64,000 bases of DNA from CAIYRG01 sp963747255 (GCA_963747255.1 CAVVEG010000005.1:124001-188000); one strand, 5' to 3'; counted from the stretch's first letter, positions 1 to 8,682 are shown. Numbers and translations are program-made. The notes: generated by a model not told the origin, from the sequence alone.

Positions 1-59
1 GTGGCGTCGCCGAGCATCAACATAAGCATGCCTGCTGATCATTATTGGAATAAGCGTAA

Positions 60-725
60 ATGCTGGTGGTCGTGGGCCGATCGTCAGCAGACCGCGGCGC
101 TGCCGCAAACGTCCGGCGATGTGCATCAGGTCATATGATGGCTGAGCAGACTTGCGCGCTGTGCCATACCGTCGAGCCAGGCCAGACCCATTCGCCGAAT
201 CACGCAGCTCCAGCGTTCCCGGACATCGCGGCATCGCCGGGATTGACCGCAACTGCGATACGTGTGTGGCTCCAGACGCCGCATCCGACAATGCCGAACG
301 TTGCGTTCAATAACAAAGAGAAGGACAACATTGTCGCTTATCTGCTATCGTCAAAGGCAGTATGCCAAGTCCGGCATATGTCCCTGAAGCAGTTCAGCGG
401 ATTCTTGCTGGCGGGAGTGCTGCTGCATCTTGGTGTATGCGACCATGCATTTGCCAGCACTGCTGTCGAACGAGGAAAAACGTTCGTCGAGAAGAATTGT
501 GCCCGATGCGACGCGATTGGACCGATCGGCAGCAGTCCATATGCGCCGGCTCCGGCTTTGCCTGAAAGATATGACATCGGCGATCTGGCCGAAGCATTTG
601 CGGAAGGCATAATTGTCTTTCATGAGAGCGGGCCGCAGATGCCGCAATTCATGCTGCAGCCGGATCAAATCGATGACCTGATCGCCTGTCTCAGGTCGGT
701 GCAACCGAAAACGGCCACACATTAG
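60..725 (+). CDS. Tandem cytochrome c-like protein, second heme motif damaged
   Basis: One frame carries two class I cytochrome c-like units. The first has a normal CxxCH (CALCH, residues 32-36) and a downstream TMPN stretch that could supply the axial Met. The second begins at Met107 (base 378) with its own signal-peptide-like segment ending near AFA, but its heme site reads CARCD, so the heme-ligating His is Asp (gac where cac is expected, one base). Two periplasmic electron carriers of this kind are normally separate genes; here no stop separates them. The 5' end is doubtful: the start at 60 gives no convincing signal peptide, and the other frame up to about base 131 reads SGDVHQ, which would join well with a one-base change. 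I infer two adjacent cytochrome genes in early decay; a real diheme fusion is less likely. Confidence 0.5.
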   Translation: MLVVVGRSSADRGAAANVRRCASGHMMAEQTCALCHTVEPGQTHSPNHAAPAFPDIAASPGLTATAIRVWLQTPHPTMPNVAFNNKEKDNIVAYLLSSKAVCQVRHMSLKQFSGFLLAGVLLHLGVCDHAFASTAVERGKTFVEKNCARCDAIGPIGSSPYAPAPALPERYDIGDLAEAFAEGIIVFHESGPQMPQFMLQPDQIDDLIACLRSVQPKTATH

Positions 726-767
726 CGGTTCATCCGCGCAGTGTCTGTCGAACGAGGGTCAGAGCAA

Positions 768-1547
768 ATGGGACGTGTGGACAACAAAGTCGCCATTGTG
801 ACCGGCGCGTCGATGGGTTTGGGGGAAGCTGCAGCCCGAATGCTCGCCCGTGAAGGCGCAAAACTCGTTCTCACTGACATCAAGGATGCCGAAGGTCGTC
901 AAGCTGCCGATGCGATCACGCGTGCGCATGGAACGGCTGCCTACATGCATCACGATGTGGCCAAAGAGGAGGATTGGGAACGGGTCATCGGCGAAACCGT
1001 CAAGACATTTGGGCGCATCGATGTGCTGGTGAACAATGCCGGCGTTGGCATCGGTAATCCGCCGGACGAACAGACACTGGAACAGTGGCGGTGGCTGATG
1101 TCCATCAATCTCGATGGTGTTTTCCTTGGCACCAAACACGCGATTCGCGCGATGAAACGACATCCGCCTGCCGTCGGCGGCTCGATCATCAATCTGTCAT
1201 CTATCGAAGGATTGGTCGGCGATCCGAATCTCGGTGCCTATAATGCATCCAAAGGTGGCGTCCGGCTCTATACAAAATCGGTCGCGCTGTATTGTGCCAA
1301 ATCGGGCCTCAACATCAGGGTGAATTCCATTCATCCAGGCTATATCTGGACCCCGATGGTACATAATTACCTGAGTCAGCTTGGAGATGTGGAGCAGGGT
1401 CGCCACGCCGTCGATGCAATGCATCCTATTGGGCACATGGGTGAGCCGGACGACATTGCCTATGGCGTTCTTTATCTGGCGTCCGATGAGTTGAAATTCG
1501 TCACCGGCGCCGAACTCGTGATCGATGGTGGATACACGGCACAATAG
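768..1547 (+). CDS. Short-chain dehydrogenase/reductase (SDR), NAD-type
   Basis: A 259-residue classical SDR. Visible are the TGASMGLG cofactor loop (residues 12-19), Asp37 after beta strand 2 (favouring NAD over NADP), NNAG (89-92), the catalytic Ser around 144-145, and YNASK giving Tyr158 and Lys162. The C-terminal VIDGGYTAQ is typical of cyclopentanol or glucose-1-dehydrogenase-like members that oxidise secondary alcohols. An in-frame GTG at 741 exists, but ATG768 begins the usual MGRVxNKVAIVTG start. The gene sits 42 bp after the cytochrome frame and 9 bp before the ABC ATPase, so co-transcription is plausible, but the substrate cannot be told from sequence. Confidence 0.85.
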   Translation: MGRVDNKVAIVTGASMGLGEAAARMLAREGAKLVLTDIKDAEGRQAADAITRAHGTAAYMHHDVAKEEDWERVIGETVKTFGRIDVLVNNAGVGIGNPPDEQTLEQWRWLMSINLDGVFLGTKHAIRAMKRHPPAVGGSIINLSSIEGLVGDPNLGAYNASKGGVRLYTKSVALYCAKSGLNIRVNSIHPGYIWTPMVHNYLSQLGDVEQGRHAVDAMHPIGHMGEPDDIAYGVLYLASDELKFVTGAELVIDGGYTAQ

Positions 1548-1556
1548 CGCCCCGCA

Positions 1557-2351
1557 GTGAATGACTTTGCCACCACTTCTGGCACGGCGCTCTCCCAAGC
1601 TGCGGGACTGGCCAATGTTGTCGAAACGCGCGCTTTGACGCGACGTTTTGGCAATATACTGGCTGTGGATGAAGTGTCGTTCTCTGTCGGTTCAGGCGAG
1701 ATGTTCGGCCTGATCGGCCCTAACGGCGCAGGCAAAAGTACACTGATCAAGATGCTGACGACCATGCTTCCACCCAGCTCAGGTACTGCGCTGGTCGCCG
1801 GATTCGATATCTGCACCGCGCCGGAGCAGGTGCGTAGGCACATCGGCTATGTGCCGCAGATTCTCTCATCCGATCGTGAGCTGACAGGATATGAGAACTT
1901 GCTTCTTTCGTCGCGTCTCTATCTGATCCCGCGCGATCAAAGACGCGCAAGGATCGAAGCAGCGATCGCGATGATGGGTTTGGGAGAGGCAAAAAACAGG
2001 CTGGTGCGGGATTATTCCGGCGGCATGTTGCGCCGGTTGGAAATCGCCCAGAGCATGCTGCATCGGCCCTGCATTCTATTCATGGATGAACCGACTGTCG
2101 GCCTGGATCCGGGCGGACGGCATACGGTTTGGAAGCATGTCAGAGCATTGAATCGTGAACTCGGCTCGGCAATCGTGCTTACCACCCATTACATGGATGA
2201 AGCCGATGAACTCTGCCATCGCGTCGCGGTGGTTCACGCCGGCAAGCTGCAGGCGATTGGAACACCGGCGGACTTGAAGGCAAAGCACGCCCCCGGCGGT
2301 ACTCTGGATGATGTTTATCAAAAGCTGACTGCAGGGGATCACGAGACATGA
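1557..2351 (+). CDS. ABC-2 type exporter, ATP-binding subunit (NodI/DrrA-like)
   Basis: A 264-residue ABC ATPase with Walker A GPNGAGKST (residues 54-62), signature YSGGMLRRLEIAQ, Walker B ILFMDEPTVGLDP and an H-loop in TTHYMDEAD. This arrangement is that of the daunorubicin/NodI class, which energises ABC-2 exporters of drugs, glycolipids or polysaccharide. It uses a GTG start at 1557, ten bases after the SDR stop, and is followed by its permease after 15 bp. The substrate is not evident. The two-gene layout without a periplasmic receptor supports export, not uptake. Confidence 0.85.
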   Translation: MNDFATTSGTALSQAAGLANVVETRALTRRFGNILAVDEVSFSVGSGEMFGLIGPNGAGKSTLIKMLTTMLPPSSGTALVAGFDICTAPEQVRRHIGYVPQILSSDRELTGYENLLLSSRLYLIPRDQRRARIEAAIAMMGLGEAKNRLVRDYSGGMLRRLEIAQSMLHRPCILFMDEPTVGLDPGGRHTVWKHVRALNRELGSAIVLTTHYMDEADELCHRVAVVHAGKLQAIGTPADLKAKHAPGGTLDDVYQKLTAGDHET

Positions 2352-2366
2352 GCGGAACGCAAACTC

Positions 2367-3167
2367 GTGGACAGAATATTCCCTTCCGCGATACTTCACG
2401 TGGATTACCTGATTTACATCCATGCAGTTGCCGATGCCGAAATCCGCAAACTGCTGCACGATCCGTGGGAGGTATTCGGCCGCGCGGTCCAGCCGGTGCT
2501 CTGGCTTGTGCTTTTCGGCGAAGTGATGGCGCGCGTGCGCGGTATCACTTCTGCTGGCGTTCGTTATCTGGATTTTCTTGCGCCCGGCATCCTCGCGCAA
2601 AGCGTGCTTTTTGTTTCGATTTTTTACGGAATTTCCGCGATTTGGGAGCGCGATCTTGGAGTTCTGCACCGCTATATGGTCAGCCCCGCACCACGCAGCG
2701 CGCTTGTCCTCGGAAAGGCGCTTTCATCAAGCGTACGTGCCTTGTCGCAGGCCTTTTTCGTCTATGTATGTGCGCTGGCGCTTGGCGTCACGATGGACTT
2801 AAATCCTTTGCGAATCATCATCGTCGTTCTCCTGATCGTGCTCGGATCAGGACTGTTCTCGACGTTTTCACTGATCATCGCCTGTATCGTCCGCACGCGC
2901 GAGCGCTTCATGGGCATAGGTCAGGTCCTCACAATGCCGATTTTCTTTGCAAGCAACGCGATTTATCCCATTCAGATCATGCCAGGCTGGCTACAAACCA
3001 TCGCCAAAGCGAATCCTCTTACCTACGAAGTTGATGGCCTGCGAACGTTGATGCTAAAGGGCGGCGTGAGCACTTTCGGACTGGGCACCGATTTTCTGGC
3101 GTTGATCGCTGTATTTGCTCTGTTCGTGCTTATTGCCACGCGCATGTATCCCCGACTGACCGAGTAA
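2367..3167 (+). CDS. ABC-2 type exporter, permease subunit (NodJ/DrrB-like)
   Basis: A 266-residue integral membrane protein with about six hydrophobic segments, matching ABC-2 permeases. The motif ANPLTYEVDGLR near the C-terminus is the usual conserved loop (NPLTYxVDxLR) of this family. The reading frame opens just after a stop at 2349-2351 and GTG2367 is its only early start codon. It forms the membrane channel for the ATPase encoded immediately upstream. An overlapping frame from ATG2348 has no membrane character and was discarded. Confidence 0.85.
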   Translation: MDRIFPSAILHVDYLIYIHAVADAEIRKLLHDPWEVFGRAVQPVLWLVLFGEVMARVRGITSAGVRYLDFLAPGILAQSVLFVSIFYGISAIWERDLGVLHRYMVSPAPRSALVLGKALSSSVRALSQAFFVYVCALALGVTMDLNPLRIIIVVLLIVLGSGLFSTFSLIIACIVRTRERFMGIGQVLTMPIFFASNAIYPIQIMPGWLQTIAKANPLTYEVDGLRTLMLKGGVSTFGLGTDFLALIAVFALFVLIATRMYPRLTE

Positions 3168-3718
3168 GCTGCGCGTGGCTGAGTTGGAGCAGGTTGTGAC
3201 CGTTATCATCGGAACTCGCCTGTCCCGTTGCTTTGGTTCTGCCCTTTTCCTTTACAGCTCAATGACCATCGCCGCAGTAATGCCTCTACTGCACGATAGG
3301 ACTGCCATAGACCAGCCCAGAGCATACCGCAAATGCGCGGATGAACGGCGCAAGATTGCCAGCCATGCTGAGGCACCGGCAATGGCATCAGTAAGCTGAC
3401 ATTGCGGCCGCATGCCTCTGCTGCGGAAAAGCCAAATATCTTTTCTGCCGTGCGCTGAATGAAAGGACGATTCCGTGTTCGTCTATGACGATCTGTGCAT
3501 CAGCAACCGGGAACCGTGTCAAGTATGGATTGCAGAACGTTTTCTCCGCCGAGCACATTCTGCGGTCTCAGCACGTCACTTTGCTTGCGGACGCGCGTAT
3601 CGTGGAGACCTGTTGTTCGGGAAGCCTTTCCTCGCCGCATGGGTCCAACCCGCCTTCATAACCGTGCTTCGTCGGCACTGCCGGGGTTGAATTTGCCGCA
3701 ACCGGGTTATGCTTTGCT
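3168..3718. other. 550 bp with no confident gene
   Basis: Open frames here (for example 3175-3399 and 3475-3690 on the plus strand) are short, lack recognisable domains and have unnatural composition. A plus-strand stretch from about 3505 to 3676 can be read as a 57-codon frame of protein-like composition, but I recognise no family. The segment resembles the eroded DNA at 6.6-11.7 kb and may be the remains of a lost gene. Confidence 0.4.
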
Positions 3719-3946
3719 TCAGCGACTGCTGTCCTGACGTCTGCGGTTCGGCCTAAAACCGCCAACGATCCACCAGATGCCCAGAGCCGCTCCGAATATT
3801 GCGAGAGGCACAACACCGGCCAAAATTGCCAGAATGACGACCAAGAAACCGTGCGCGCCGTTCAGAATCCCATAGATAGCGACCGCAGAACACCAGATGA
3901 CCGTGAATGCGAGCCAATCTCGTAAAAAGCCACGCTGCCAAGTCAT
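3719..3946 (-). CDS. Small two-helix membrane protein
   Basis: A 75-residue protein with two hydrophobic helices (about residues 10-30 and 33-62) joined by a short loop, and a basic C-terminal tail (RPNRRRQ). The start is supported by GGAG about ten bases before the ATG on the minus strand. No family name can be given. Small two-helix proteins of this kind are common near alphaproteobacterial stress genes, but no function follows from that. Confidence 0.6.
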   Translation of the reverse strand: MTWQRGFLRDWLAFTVIWCSAVAIYGILNGAHGFLVVILAILAGVVPLAIFGAALGIWWIVGGFRPNRRRQDSSR

Positions 3947-4051
3947 TTTCTGGTTTCTCCGGCAAGGGCGAATTTGATTTCATATCGTCTTTTTCCGGAA
4001 AAATCTTTTGAACTCGGATCAAACCGCGATAGGCATTGCGGAGGTGACATA

Positions 4052-4250
4052 ATGTGGCGCGCGCTAAGAGGCTTTGCCAAAGTGGCGACCTGTGTGGGAT
4101 GGGGCGCAGTTCTCGGTGACCCTAGGCGTCGCGCGCTTCGTCAATCGAAGCGCCGCGGTCCTGAGCGGCAACGTTGTCGGACCGGTTGCGACAGCCGTTC
4201 TGCCCGGAATGAAAAGGGGCCTCCGTCTGTACGAAGGCCCCAGCAAATGA
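4052..4250 (+). pseudogene. Possible small gene broken by one frameshift
   Basis: From ATG4052 the frame reads MWRALRGFAKVATCVGWG and then becomes implausible. In the next frame from about 4104 it continues as AQFSVTLGVARFVNRSAAV and on to LRLYEGPSK with a stop at 4248-4250. Together they would give a 65-residue protein of natural composition. One base gained near the G-run at 4101-4104 would explain it. The family is unknown to me, so this is a tentative call. From 4251 to 4547 I see no further gene, only the leader of the next one. Confidence 0.35.
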
Positions 4251-4547
4251 GTCGATAAGGGGGGACCTGAAGATCGACTCACGTACTGCATTGCAAAAGA
4301 CCGTACTGAGTTAGCCGCAATCGGACAATTCAGGAGCTTTGCGTAAGTAGAACTACCTGAAACCGTTACAGGACCAATTCCCACAGCAACACCTGTCCGG
4401 GCCGCGGCATCGGCGAACCGCCCGCGCCTGAATTCGTGTGGGACTTTGGCGCCTGCGCGGTTTTTGAGTGACTCTGATCCAGCGCAATGCGGTCCCTCCT
4501 GCAGCAGCTAACCTTTTTTCTGATCCACTCGCGTCGAGGAGGCGCAG

Positions 4548-5027
4548 ATGAAAACAATTACGAAACCAGCATGGCTGCCGGTTATCGCTCTTCTCGGATT
4601 GATAACTGCGGTTCTTGGATTAGGACGTTCCGAATCGACGCCGCAGCCCAAGCCGATCAAGATCTGGGACGCGGCCTTTTACGACAGTGAGGATTGCGGA
4701 CCGGGCTCGGAAGTCGAGGTCGCGTGTCCGGACTACACAATGCGCATCCAGGGGAAGGTATTCACCTCGCATATTCAGAACGAATGCGATGGCCAGATTA
4801 CCGATATCGGCGTCAGGAAATGCACGATTGCGGTCGATATGAAGTTCTTTCGCGACGAGTGGGGCTTCCATGACCCGTCGATCCACCATCCTAAATCGAT
4901 GTGGGTCGATTACGAATGCAATCCAGGCGCGCCGGGATCCAAGCGGATTCGTGCCTTCGGAGATGAAGCCACGGACAAGCACCCTGAAGAAGACATCACC
5001 ATGGTCTGTGCATCAGCGTGGCGTTGA
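4548..5027 (+). CDS. Secreted or membrane-anchored hypothetical protein
   Basis: A 159-residue protein with an N-terminal hydrophobic segment (about residues 10-26) that could be a signal peptide or a single anchor, followed by a polar domain containing six Cys residues, consistent with an oxidising periplasm. The start is strongly supported by AGGAGG about six bases before ATG4548. I do not recognise the domain. It stands alone, followed after 240 bp by the OmpA-like gene. Confidence 0.7.
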   Translation: MKTITKPAWLPVIALLGLITAVLGLGRSESTPQPKPIKIWDAAFYDSEDCGPGSEVEVACPDYTMRIQGKVFTSHIQNECDGQITDIGVRKCTIAVDMKFFRDEWGFHDPSIHHPKSMWVDYECNPGAPGSKRIRAFGDEATDKHPEEDITMVCASAWR

Positions 5028-5268
5028 AATCGAGTCTGGAGTTACGAGCGTGCCTCTCAGGGGAGATAAGTTTGAATTTACCGACAAGAATGAACGGCGG
5101 CCGCGCTTCCGGCGATGTCCGCAGCCGCCTTTAAAGCGTGGCGATGAAGGCAGTTGCACACCAGGAGAACCGGACGCGTCGGCCCGCCGCTGCGAATTGC
5201 GAGAGAGGCCGGGGCATGAAGTTTGCAAGTTCATTGCGCGAACGCAGCAGGAGAGCGATCAAACGAAA

Positions 5269-6012
5269 ATGAAGAGGGTTCTTTCGCTGCTGATGTTGGG
5301 CGCAGCTCTTTGTGTTACATCCGCATCCGCAAATTACTTCAGCGATCCGCTCTCCGGGTCATCACCGGCGCCCGTGCGCGAAATCACGCCAGCACCGGCA
5401 TCCCCGGCCACGCACTCACCATCTTATCAACGGCCGGCTGTGCTTGCTACGGTCGATCCGATTGTGCGGCAATATATAGTGTTCTTCGATTTCGACAAAT
5501 CCGATCTGACGCCGGAGGCGCAGCAGATCGTTTCCGAAGCGGTAAAGGTCGCGAAGGAAATTGGACCAGTTCGCATCGTGGTGACCGTTCATACGGACAA
5601 GGTGGGTTCCGACCGCTACAACCAGCGTCTGTCTGAACGGCGGGCGCTCGCGATCAAATCTGAAATGGTACGTCTCGGCATGAGCGCCGCGAACATCATA
5701 ACTCTCCAGAGCTCCTCCGAGCCGCTGATCCCAACTGGCAAGGGCATACGCGAAACCCAGAGCCGGCGCGCCGTGATCGATCTCGACTATGCTCTTATCG
5801 CTGAGTTGCCCAATTGGGAGGATTGTACCGAGTGTGAGAGTATCGTCACGCGCGCATATCGCGAACTGCGAGGCAAAGGCTGGAGTGATCGCGACGCATT
5901 CCTTTCGGCAGCGCAGTTGCTTGGGCTACGCCATCCCGGCCAAGACAGAAATGTTTATTTTTTGAAAGTCGCACAATGGCTCGGCACGGATCGTGAGCTT
6001 CCGTCTGGCTAG
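5269..6012 (+). CDS. OmpA-family peptidoglycan-binding protein
   Basis: From ATG5269 the product is 247 residues: a signal peptide ending around SASAN, a Pro/Ala/Ser linker, then an OmpA C-terminal domain. Diagnostic are VFFDFDKSDLTPEAQ, TDKVGSDRYNQRLSERRA and ETQSRRAVIDL, the usual pattern of peptidoglycan-binding OmpA domains, with HTD in place of the common GHTD. A tail of about 65 residues after the domain (WEDCTECESIVTRAYRELRG...) is family-specific and unassigned. The frame stays open upstream to 4870, but that part lacks protein character and the signal peptide plus GGAG near 5250 fix the start. It probably tethers the outer envelope to the wall. Confidence 0.8.
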   Translation: MKRVLSLLMLGAALCVTSASANYFSDPLSGSSPAPVREITPAPASPATHSPSYQRPAVLATVDPIVRQYIVFFDFDKSDLTPEAQQIVSEAVKVAKEIGPVRIVVTVHTDKVGSDRYNQRLSERRALAIKSEMVRLGMSAANIITLQSSSEPLIPTGKGIRETQSRRAVIDLDYALIAELPNWEDCTECESIVTRAYRELRGKGWSDRDAFLSAAQLLGLRHPGQDRNVYFLKVAQWLGTDRELPSG

Positions 6013-6054
6013 GTGCGATTGGTGCAGCTGCGCCGGGTGTAGCCTTTGTGCCCG

Positions 6055-6068
6055 TTGATCCTTATCAA
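6055..6068 (+). promoter_or_regulatory. Perfect FNR/FixK-type box
   Basis: TTGATCCTTATCAA is a full match to the FNR/FixK consensus TTGAT-N4-ATCAA. It lies 61 bp before the ATG of the BON-domain remnant at 6129, a normal distance for activation under low oxygen. The site is intact although the gene it would control is truncated. Confidence 0.65.
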
Positions 6069-6128
6069 TTCATCAGGCCGCGAATTAGCGTTTGATGTCC
6101 AAACAATGAAGTCCAAGGGAGAAGAGCC

Positions 6129-6203
6129 ATGACCGATAAGCAATTGAAGCAAGACACAACAAACGAAGTCGACATTGGCGTCGGCGGCGCTATGGAACGA
6201 TGA
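6129..6203 (+). pseudogene. N-terminal remnant of a BON-domain protein gene
   Basis: ATG6129 follows a good ribosome binding site (GGGAG, about eight bases upstream) and encodes MTDKQLKQD, the very characteristic start of alphaproteobacterial BON-domain (OsmY-type) proteins. The product ends after 24 codons at a TGA (6201-6203) instead of continuing through one or more BON domains. The start signals and an FNR/FixK-type box are retained while the body is deleted, and the end overlaps the 3' end of the opposing usp gene. I infer a deletion that removed the rest of the gene. Confidence 0.6.
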
Positions 6204-6618
6204 CCGTGCTACACGGAGCGAGGCTTGCAAGCTTTTGCGAAACGCTACCAAGCAATAAGCTGGCCAATTGGCTGCGGCCGCGTCGTCCAACCACGAGCGC
6301 GTCAGCAGCTTCCCGGGTGGCGGTCTCGATGATGCATTCTGTGGGATCGCCCCACGCGGATTTAAGCCGAATACTCTTCACCCCGACATTTTCGGCTCTC
6401 TTCCCCGCAGCTATAAGGATTTGCTTCGAAAGCATTTCCAAGGTGTCGCCGATATGTCCTTTGGCGCGCTCAAGCTCTATCATTTCGGCTTGCGGAAGGT
6501 TCCCGCCAACTGTGATGATTAACAATTCCGCGGAAAACGCCTTGGCCAGCCTGGCAGCCACCTCGACCGCGCGGCCCGCGCCGTCCGACCCGTCCGTCGC
6601 CACAATAATTCGTCGCAT
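6190..6618 (-). CDS. Universal stress protein (UspA family)
   Basis: A 142-residue single-domain Usp. It starts MRRIIVATDGSD, has the ATP-binding loop G-2x-G-9x-GS (GRRGRSQLASLLLGSVS near residues 118-134) and ends with the typical STVIVP strand. ATP-binding Usp proteins act in the cytoplasm during stress and stasis. The gene appears intact, unlike its neighbours. Its upstream region (6619-6986) is shared with the diverging PRPP-synthetase remnant and holds two FNR-like sites, although these lie about 260-300 bp from this start. Confidence 0.88.
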   Translation of the reverse strand: MRRIIVATDGSDGAGRAVEVAARLAKAFSAELLIITVGGNLPQAEMIELERAKGHIGDTLEMLSKQILIAAGKRAENVGVKSIRLKSAWGDPTECIIETATREAADALVVGRRGRSQLASLLLGSVSQKLASLAPCSTVIVP

Positions 6619-6880
6619 CTGCTAGGCACCCGCCAGTGAATGAACGTCCGCGGTGTCATCGTGGGCAGAATGATTCAAACCTTGCATTCTTTAGTGGGCT
6701 GTTGGATTGAGCTTTGTAAAATAGCTCAGCGCTTCAGGTTTACTCGAAAATAAGCCCAGATGTCAGCACATGGCGTGGCCGAAGCTTGCTCCGTCGCAGA
6801 CAATGGTCCCCTCCTTCAACCAATTGCAGTTTCAAACTTGAGGCTACCGAAAAAAATACCGCGCTTATTGCCTGGAATCA

Positions 6881-6894
6881 TTGATCCAACTCAA
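6881..6894 (+). promoter_or_regulatory. FNR/FixK-like box upstream of the PRPP-synthetase remnant
   Basis: TTGATCCAACTCAA matches nine of ten consensus positions of TTGAT-N4-ATCAA. It ends 92 bp before the ATG of the broken PRPP-synthetase-like gene. In the surrounding 6619-6986 intergenic stretch I see no gene. Confidence 0.5.
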
Positions 6895-6923
6895 CGCTGT
6901 GATCTGTACAATGGCGCGCACGG

Positions 6924-6937
6924 TTGATCTGTATCGC
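6924..6937 (+). promoter_or_regulatory. Weaker second FNR/FixK-like site
   Basis: TTGATCTGTATCGC keeps the left half and ATC of the right half of the FNR/FixK palindrome (eight of ten positions). It lies 30 bp after the stronger site and 50 bp before ATG6987. It could be a genuine weak site or chance. Confidence 0.3.
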
Positions 6938-6986
6938 GTCACGTCAGGGCCACCTGCACCAACCAGAGGCTTGCCGGATCGAACGG

Positions 6987-7199
6987 ATGAGTGACCTCAG
7001 AATGTTCGCGCCGAATGCCAGTTCAGTGCTGGGTCGTGAAATTGCCTCTGCCGCCGAAAGCGGGGGATTCCGTCATAACGTCATACGTCGCGGCCTTATT
7101 CCAGGCGGTTGGGACGGATGCCGTCGTAACGCTCGATGTGCACAACCCGAGGCTTTCGACAATGCGTTTCCGCGGCGGAGGACATGGATCATTTTCTCA
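6987..7199 (+). pseudogene. Remnant of a PRPP-synthetase-like gene
   Basis: Three pieces in different frames match a ribose-phosphate pyrophosphokinase-like protein. At 6987 the frame encodes MSDLRMFAPNASSVLG, the usual N-terminus. At 7075-7146 another frame encodes TSYVAALFQAVGTDAVVTLD followed by VHN, the conserved dinucleotide and metal region. Right after it, back in the first frame, EAFDNAF follows as expected for the xxAFQNAF segment. About 100 residues between the first two pieces are missing, so this is old decay by deletion plus frame changes and not one sequencing slip. Confidence 0.65.
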
Positions 7200-7298
7200 G
7201 TATACTGGAAATTTGGATAAGCTGCTCGTGCGGTCATTTTTGTTCCCGGGCTCTCGCCAAGAGCAGACCATCCGTAGGCAGACAATTATACCTCAACT

Positions 7299-8558
7299 CT
7301 ATCGTGAATCGGCAGAGATTTCCTGAAGCGCGATCAGTAGGGCATCGATGTCGTCGTCATTGACATACGGGGCCAGGCTGACCCGTGCCGAACCTTCGAC
7401 ACCGAAAACGATCATCAGAGGCTGTGCGCAATGATGCCCATGTCGGACCAGAATTCCATGCTTGTCCAGCAATTGACAAATTCGCAGGGAAGTCAAGCCG
7501 GGGAGCGTAAACGAGACTACGCCACGGCGATTTTCGGTCGTGTTCGGGCCGATGATCTTCGCGCCCCGGATAGCTGTGATCGCGTCCAGCACGCGTTGCG
7601 TAAGCCGCCTTTCGTGCGCTGCTGCGGCGCCCCAATCGAGCGTCGCCATCCAGCGCAGAGCGGCGCCGAGTCCGATTGCAGCGCCGATAGGCGGTGTTCC
7701 GGCTTCGAATCGGCGTGGCGGGTCTGCAAATTCGGCCGTTTCGCTTGTCACCCGCCGGATCATCTGGCCACCCACCATGAACGGCGGCATGTCCTGAAGC
7801 AGCGATTGCCGGCCCCAGAGCACGCCTATCCCGGTGGGTCCAAATGTCTTGTGGCCCGAAAACGCATAAAAATCGATCCCGAGTGAGCGCACATCGACGG
7901 GACCATGCGGCGCCATTTGTGCACCATCCAGCATCACCAGGGCGCCCACCTCGCGCGCTATGCTCACGACCCTCGCGATGTCCGTCACTGCGCCCGTAAC
8001 GTTGGAACAATGTGTCAGCGATACTAACCGGCAGCGTGTGCTTAGAAGCTTGGGAAGTTCGTCAAGATCGAGCCTGCCTTCCGGCGTGACCGGCAGAACG
8101 CGAAGTGTGACGCCCCTTCGATGGGCAAGCGCGCGCCACGGCAAGGTGTTGCTATGGTGCTCCAGGATCGAGATGACAACCTCATCTCCTGCCTGAAACC
8201 ATTCGCCGATGGACGCTGCGAGCAGATTGATCGCCGAGGTCGTGCCATAAGTGAAAACGACTTCACTCGGCGGTACCGAGCCCAGGAACGAGGCAACTTC
8301 CGCACGGGCCTGTTCGTAGGCAGCGAGAGCGTCTTGGGCAAGTCTGTAAACGCCGCCGTAGACGTTTGCGCGCATATCGAGGTCAAAGCCCCGAGTTGCC
8401 GCAAACACCACTTCGGGCATCTGTGCAGTAGCCGCGCTGTCCAGATAGTGAACAGCCCGTCTACTGAATATCGGGAATTGCCTTCGTATCGCCGATGCGT
8501 CGAATCGGTCGGCACTATGCCCGACGACGAATGAGTGAGTCGGATCGACTTCGCTCAT
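7299..8558 (-). CDS. Cysteine desulfurase / class V aminotransferase (SufS-like)
   Basis: A 419-residue PLP enzyme of the SufS/CsdA group. The PLP lysine lies in FSGHKTFGPTGIG, and the catalytic Cys is in RHGHHCAQP near the C-terminus, the group II desulfurase motif. It would remove sulfur from cysteine (or selenium from selenocysteine) as persulfide for Fe-S assembly. ATG8558 is preferred to a TTG two codons earlier. No sufE, sufBCD or iscU gene is next to it, so it is probably an accessory desulfurase. It lies between the decayed PRPP-synthetase gene and the attachment-protein gene but appears intact. Confidence 0.85.
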   Translation of the reverse strand: MSEVDPTHSFVVGHSADRFDASAIRRQFPIFSRRAVHYLDSAATAQMPEVVFAATRGFDLDMRANVYGGVYRLAQDALAAYEQARAEVASFLGSVPPSEVVFTYGTTSAINLLAASIGEWFQAGDEVVISILEHHSNTLPWRALAHRRGVTLRVLPVTPEGRLDLDELPKLLSTRCRLVSLTHCSNVTGAVTDIARVVSIAREVGALVMLDGAQMAPHGPVDVRSLGIDFYAFSGHKTFGPTGIGVLWGRQSLLQDMPPFMVGGQMIRRVTSETAEFADPPRRFEAGTPPIGAAIGLGAALRWMATLDWGAAAAHERRLTQRVLDAITAIRGAKIIGPNTTENRRGVVSFTLPGLTSLRICQLLDKHGILVRHGHHCAQPLMIVFGVEGSARVSLAPYVNDDDIDALLIALQEISADSR

Positions 8559-8682
8559 TGTCAATTTCCCGTTGGCCTGAGCGGTTCATTGCTGATGGTA
8601 ATCGGGAAATTCATTTTTTCATATCGCCTGAAATTGCATCTCGCTGGAGCCGGTCAGACGCAGAGAACTCCCTCCAAGTGGA

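Noticed and set aside
759..1163. Long antisense frames opposite the SDR gene
   Set aside because: They are shadows of a strongly conserved SDR on the plus strand; no domain is seen in them.
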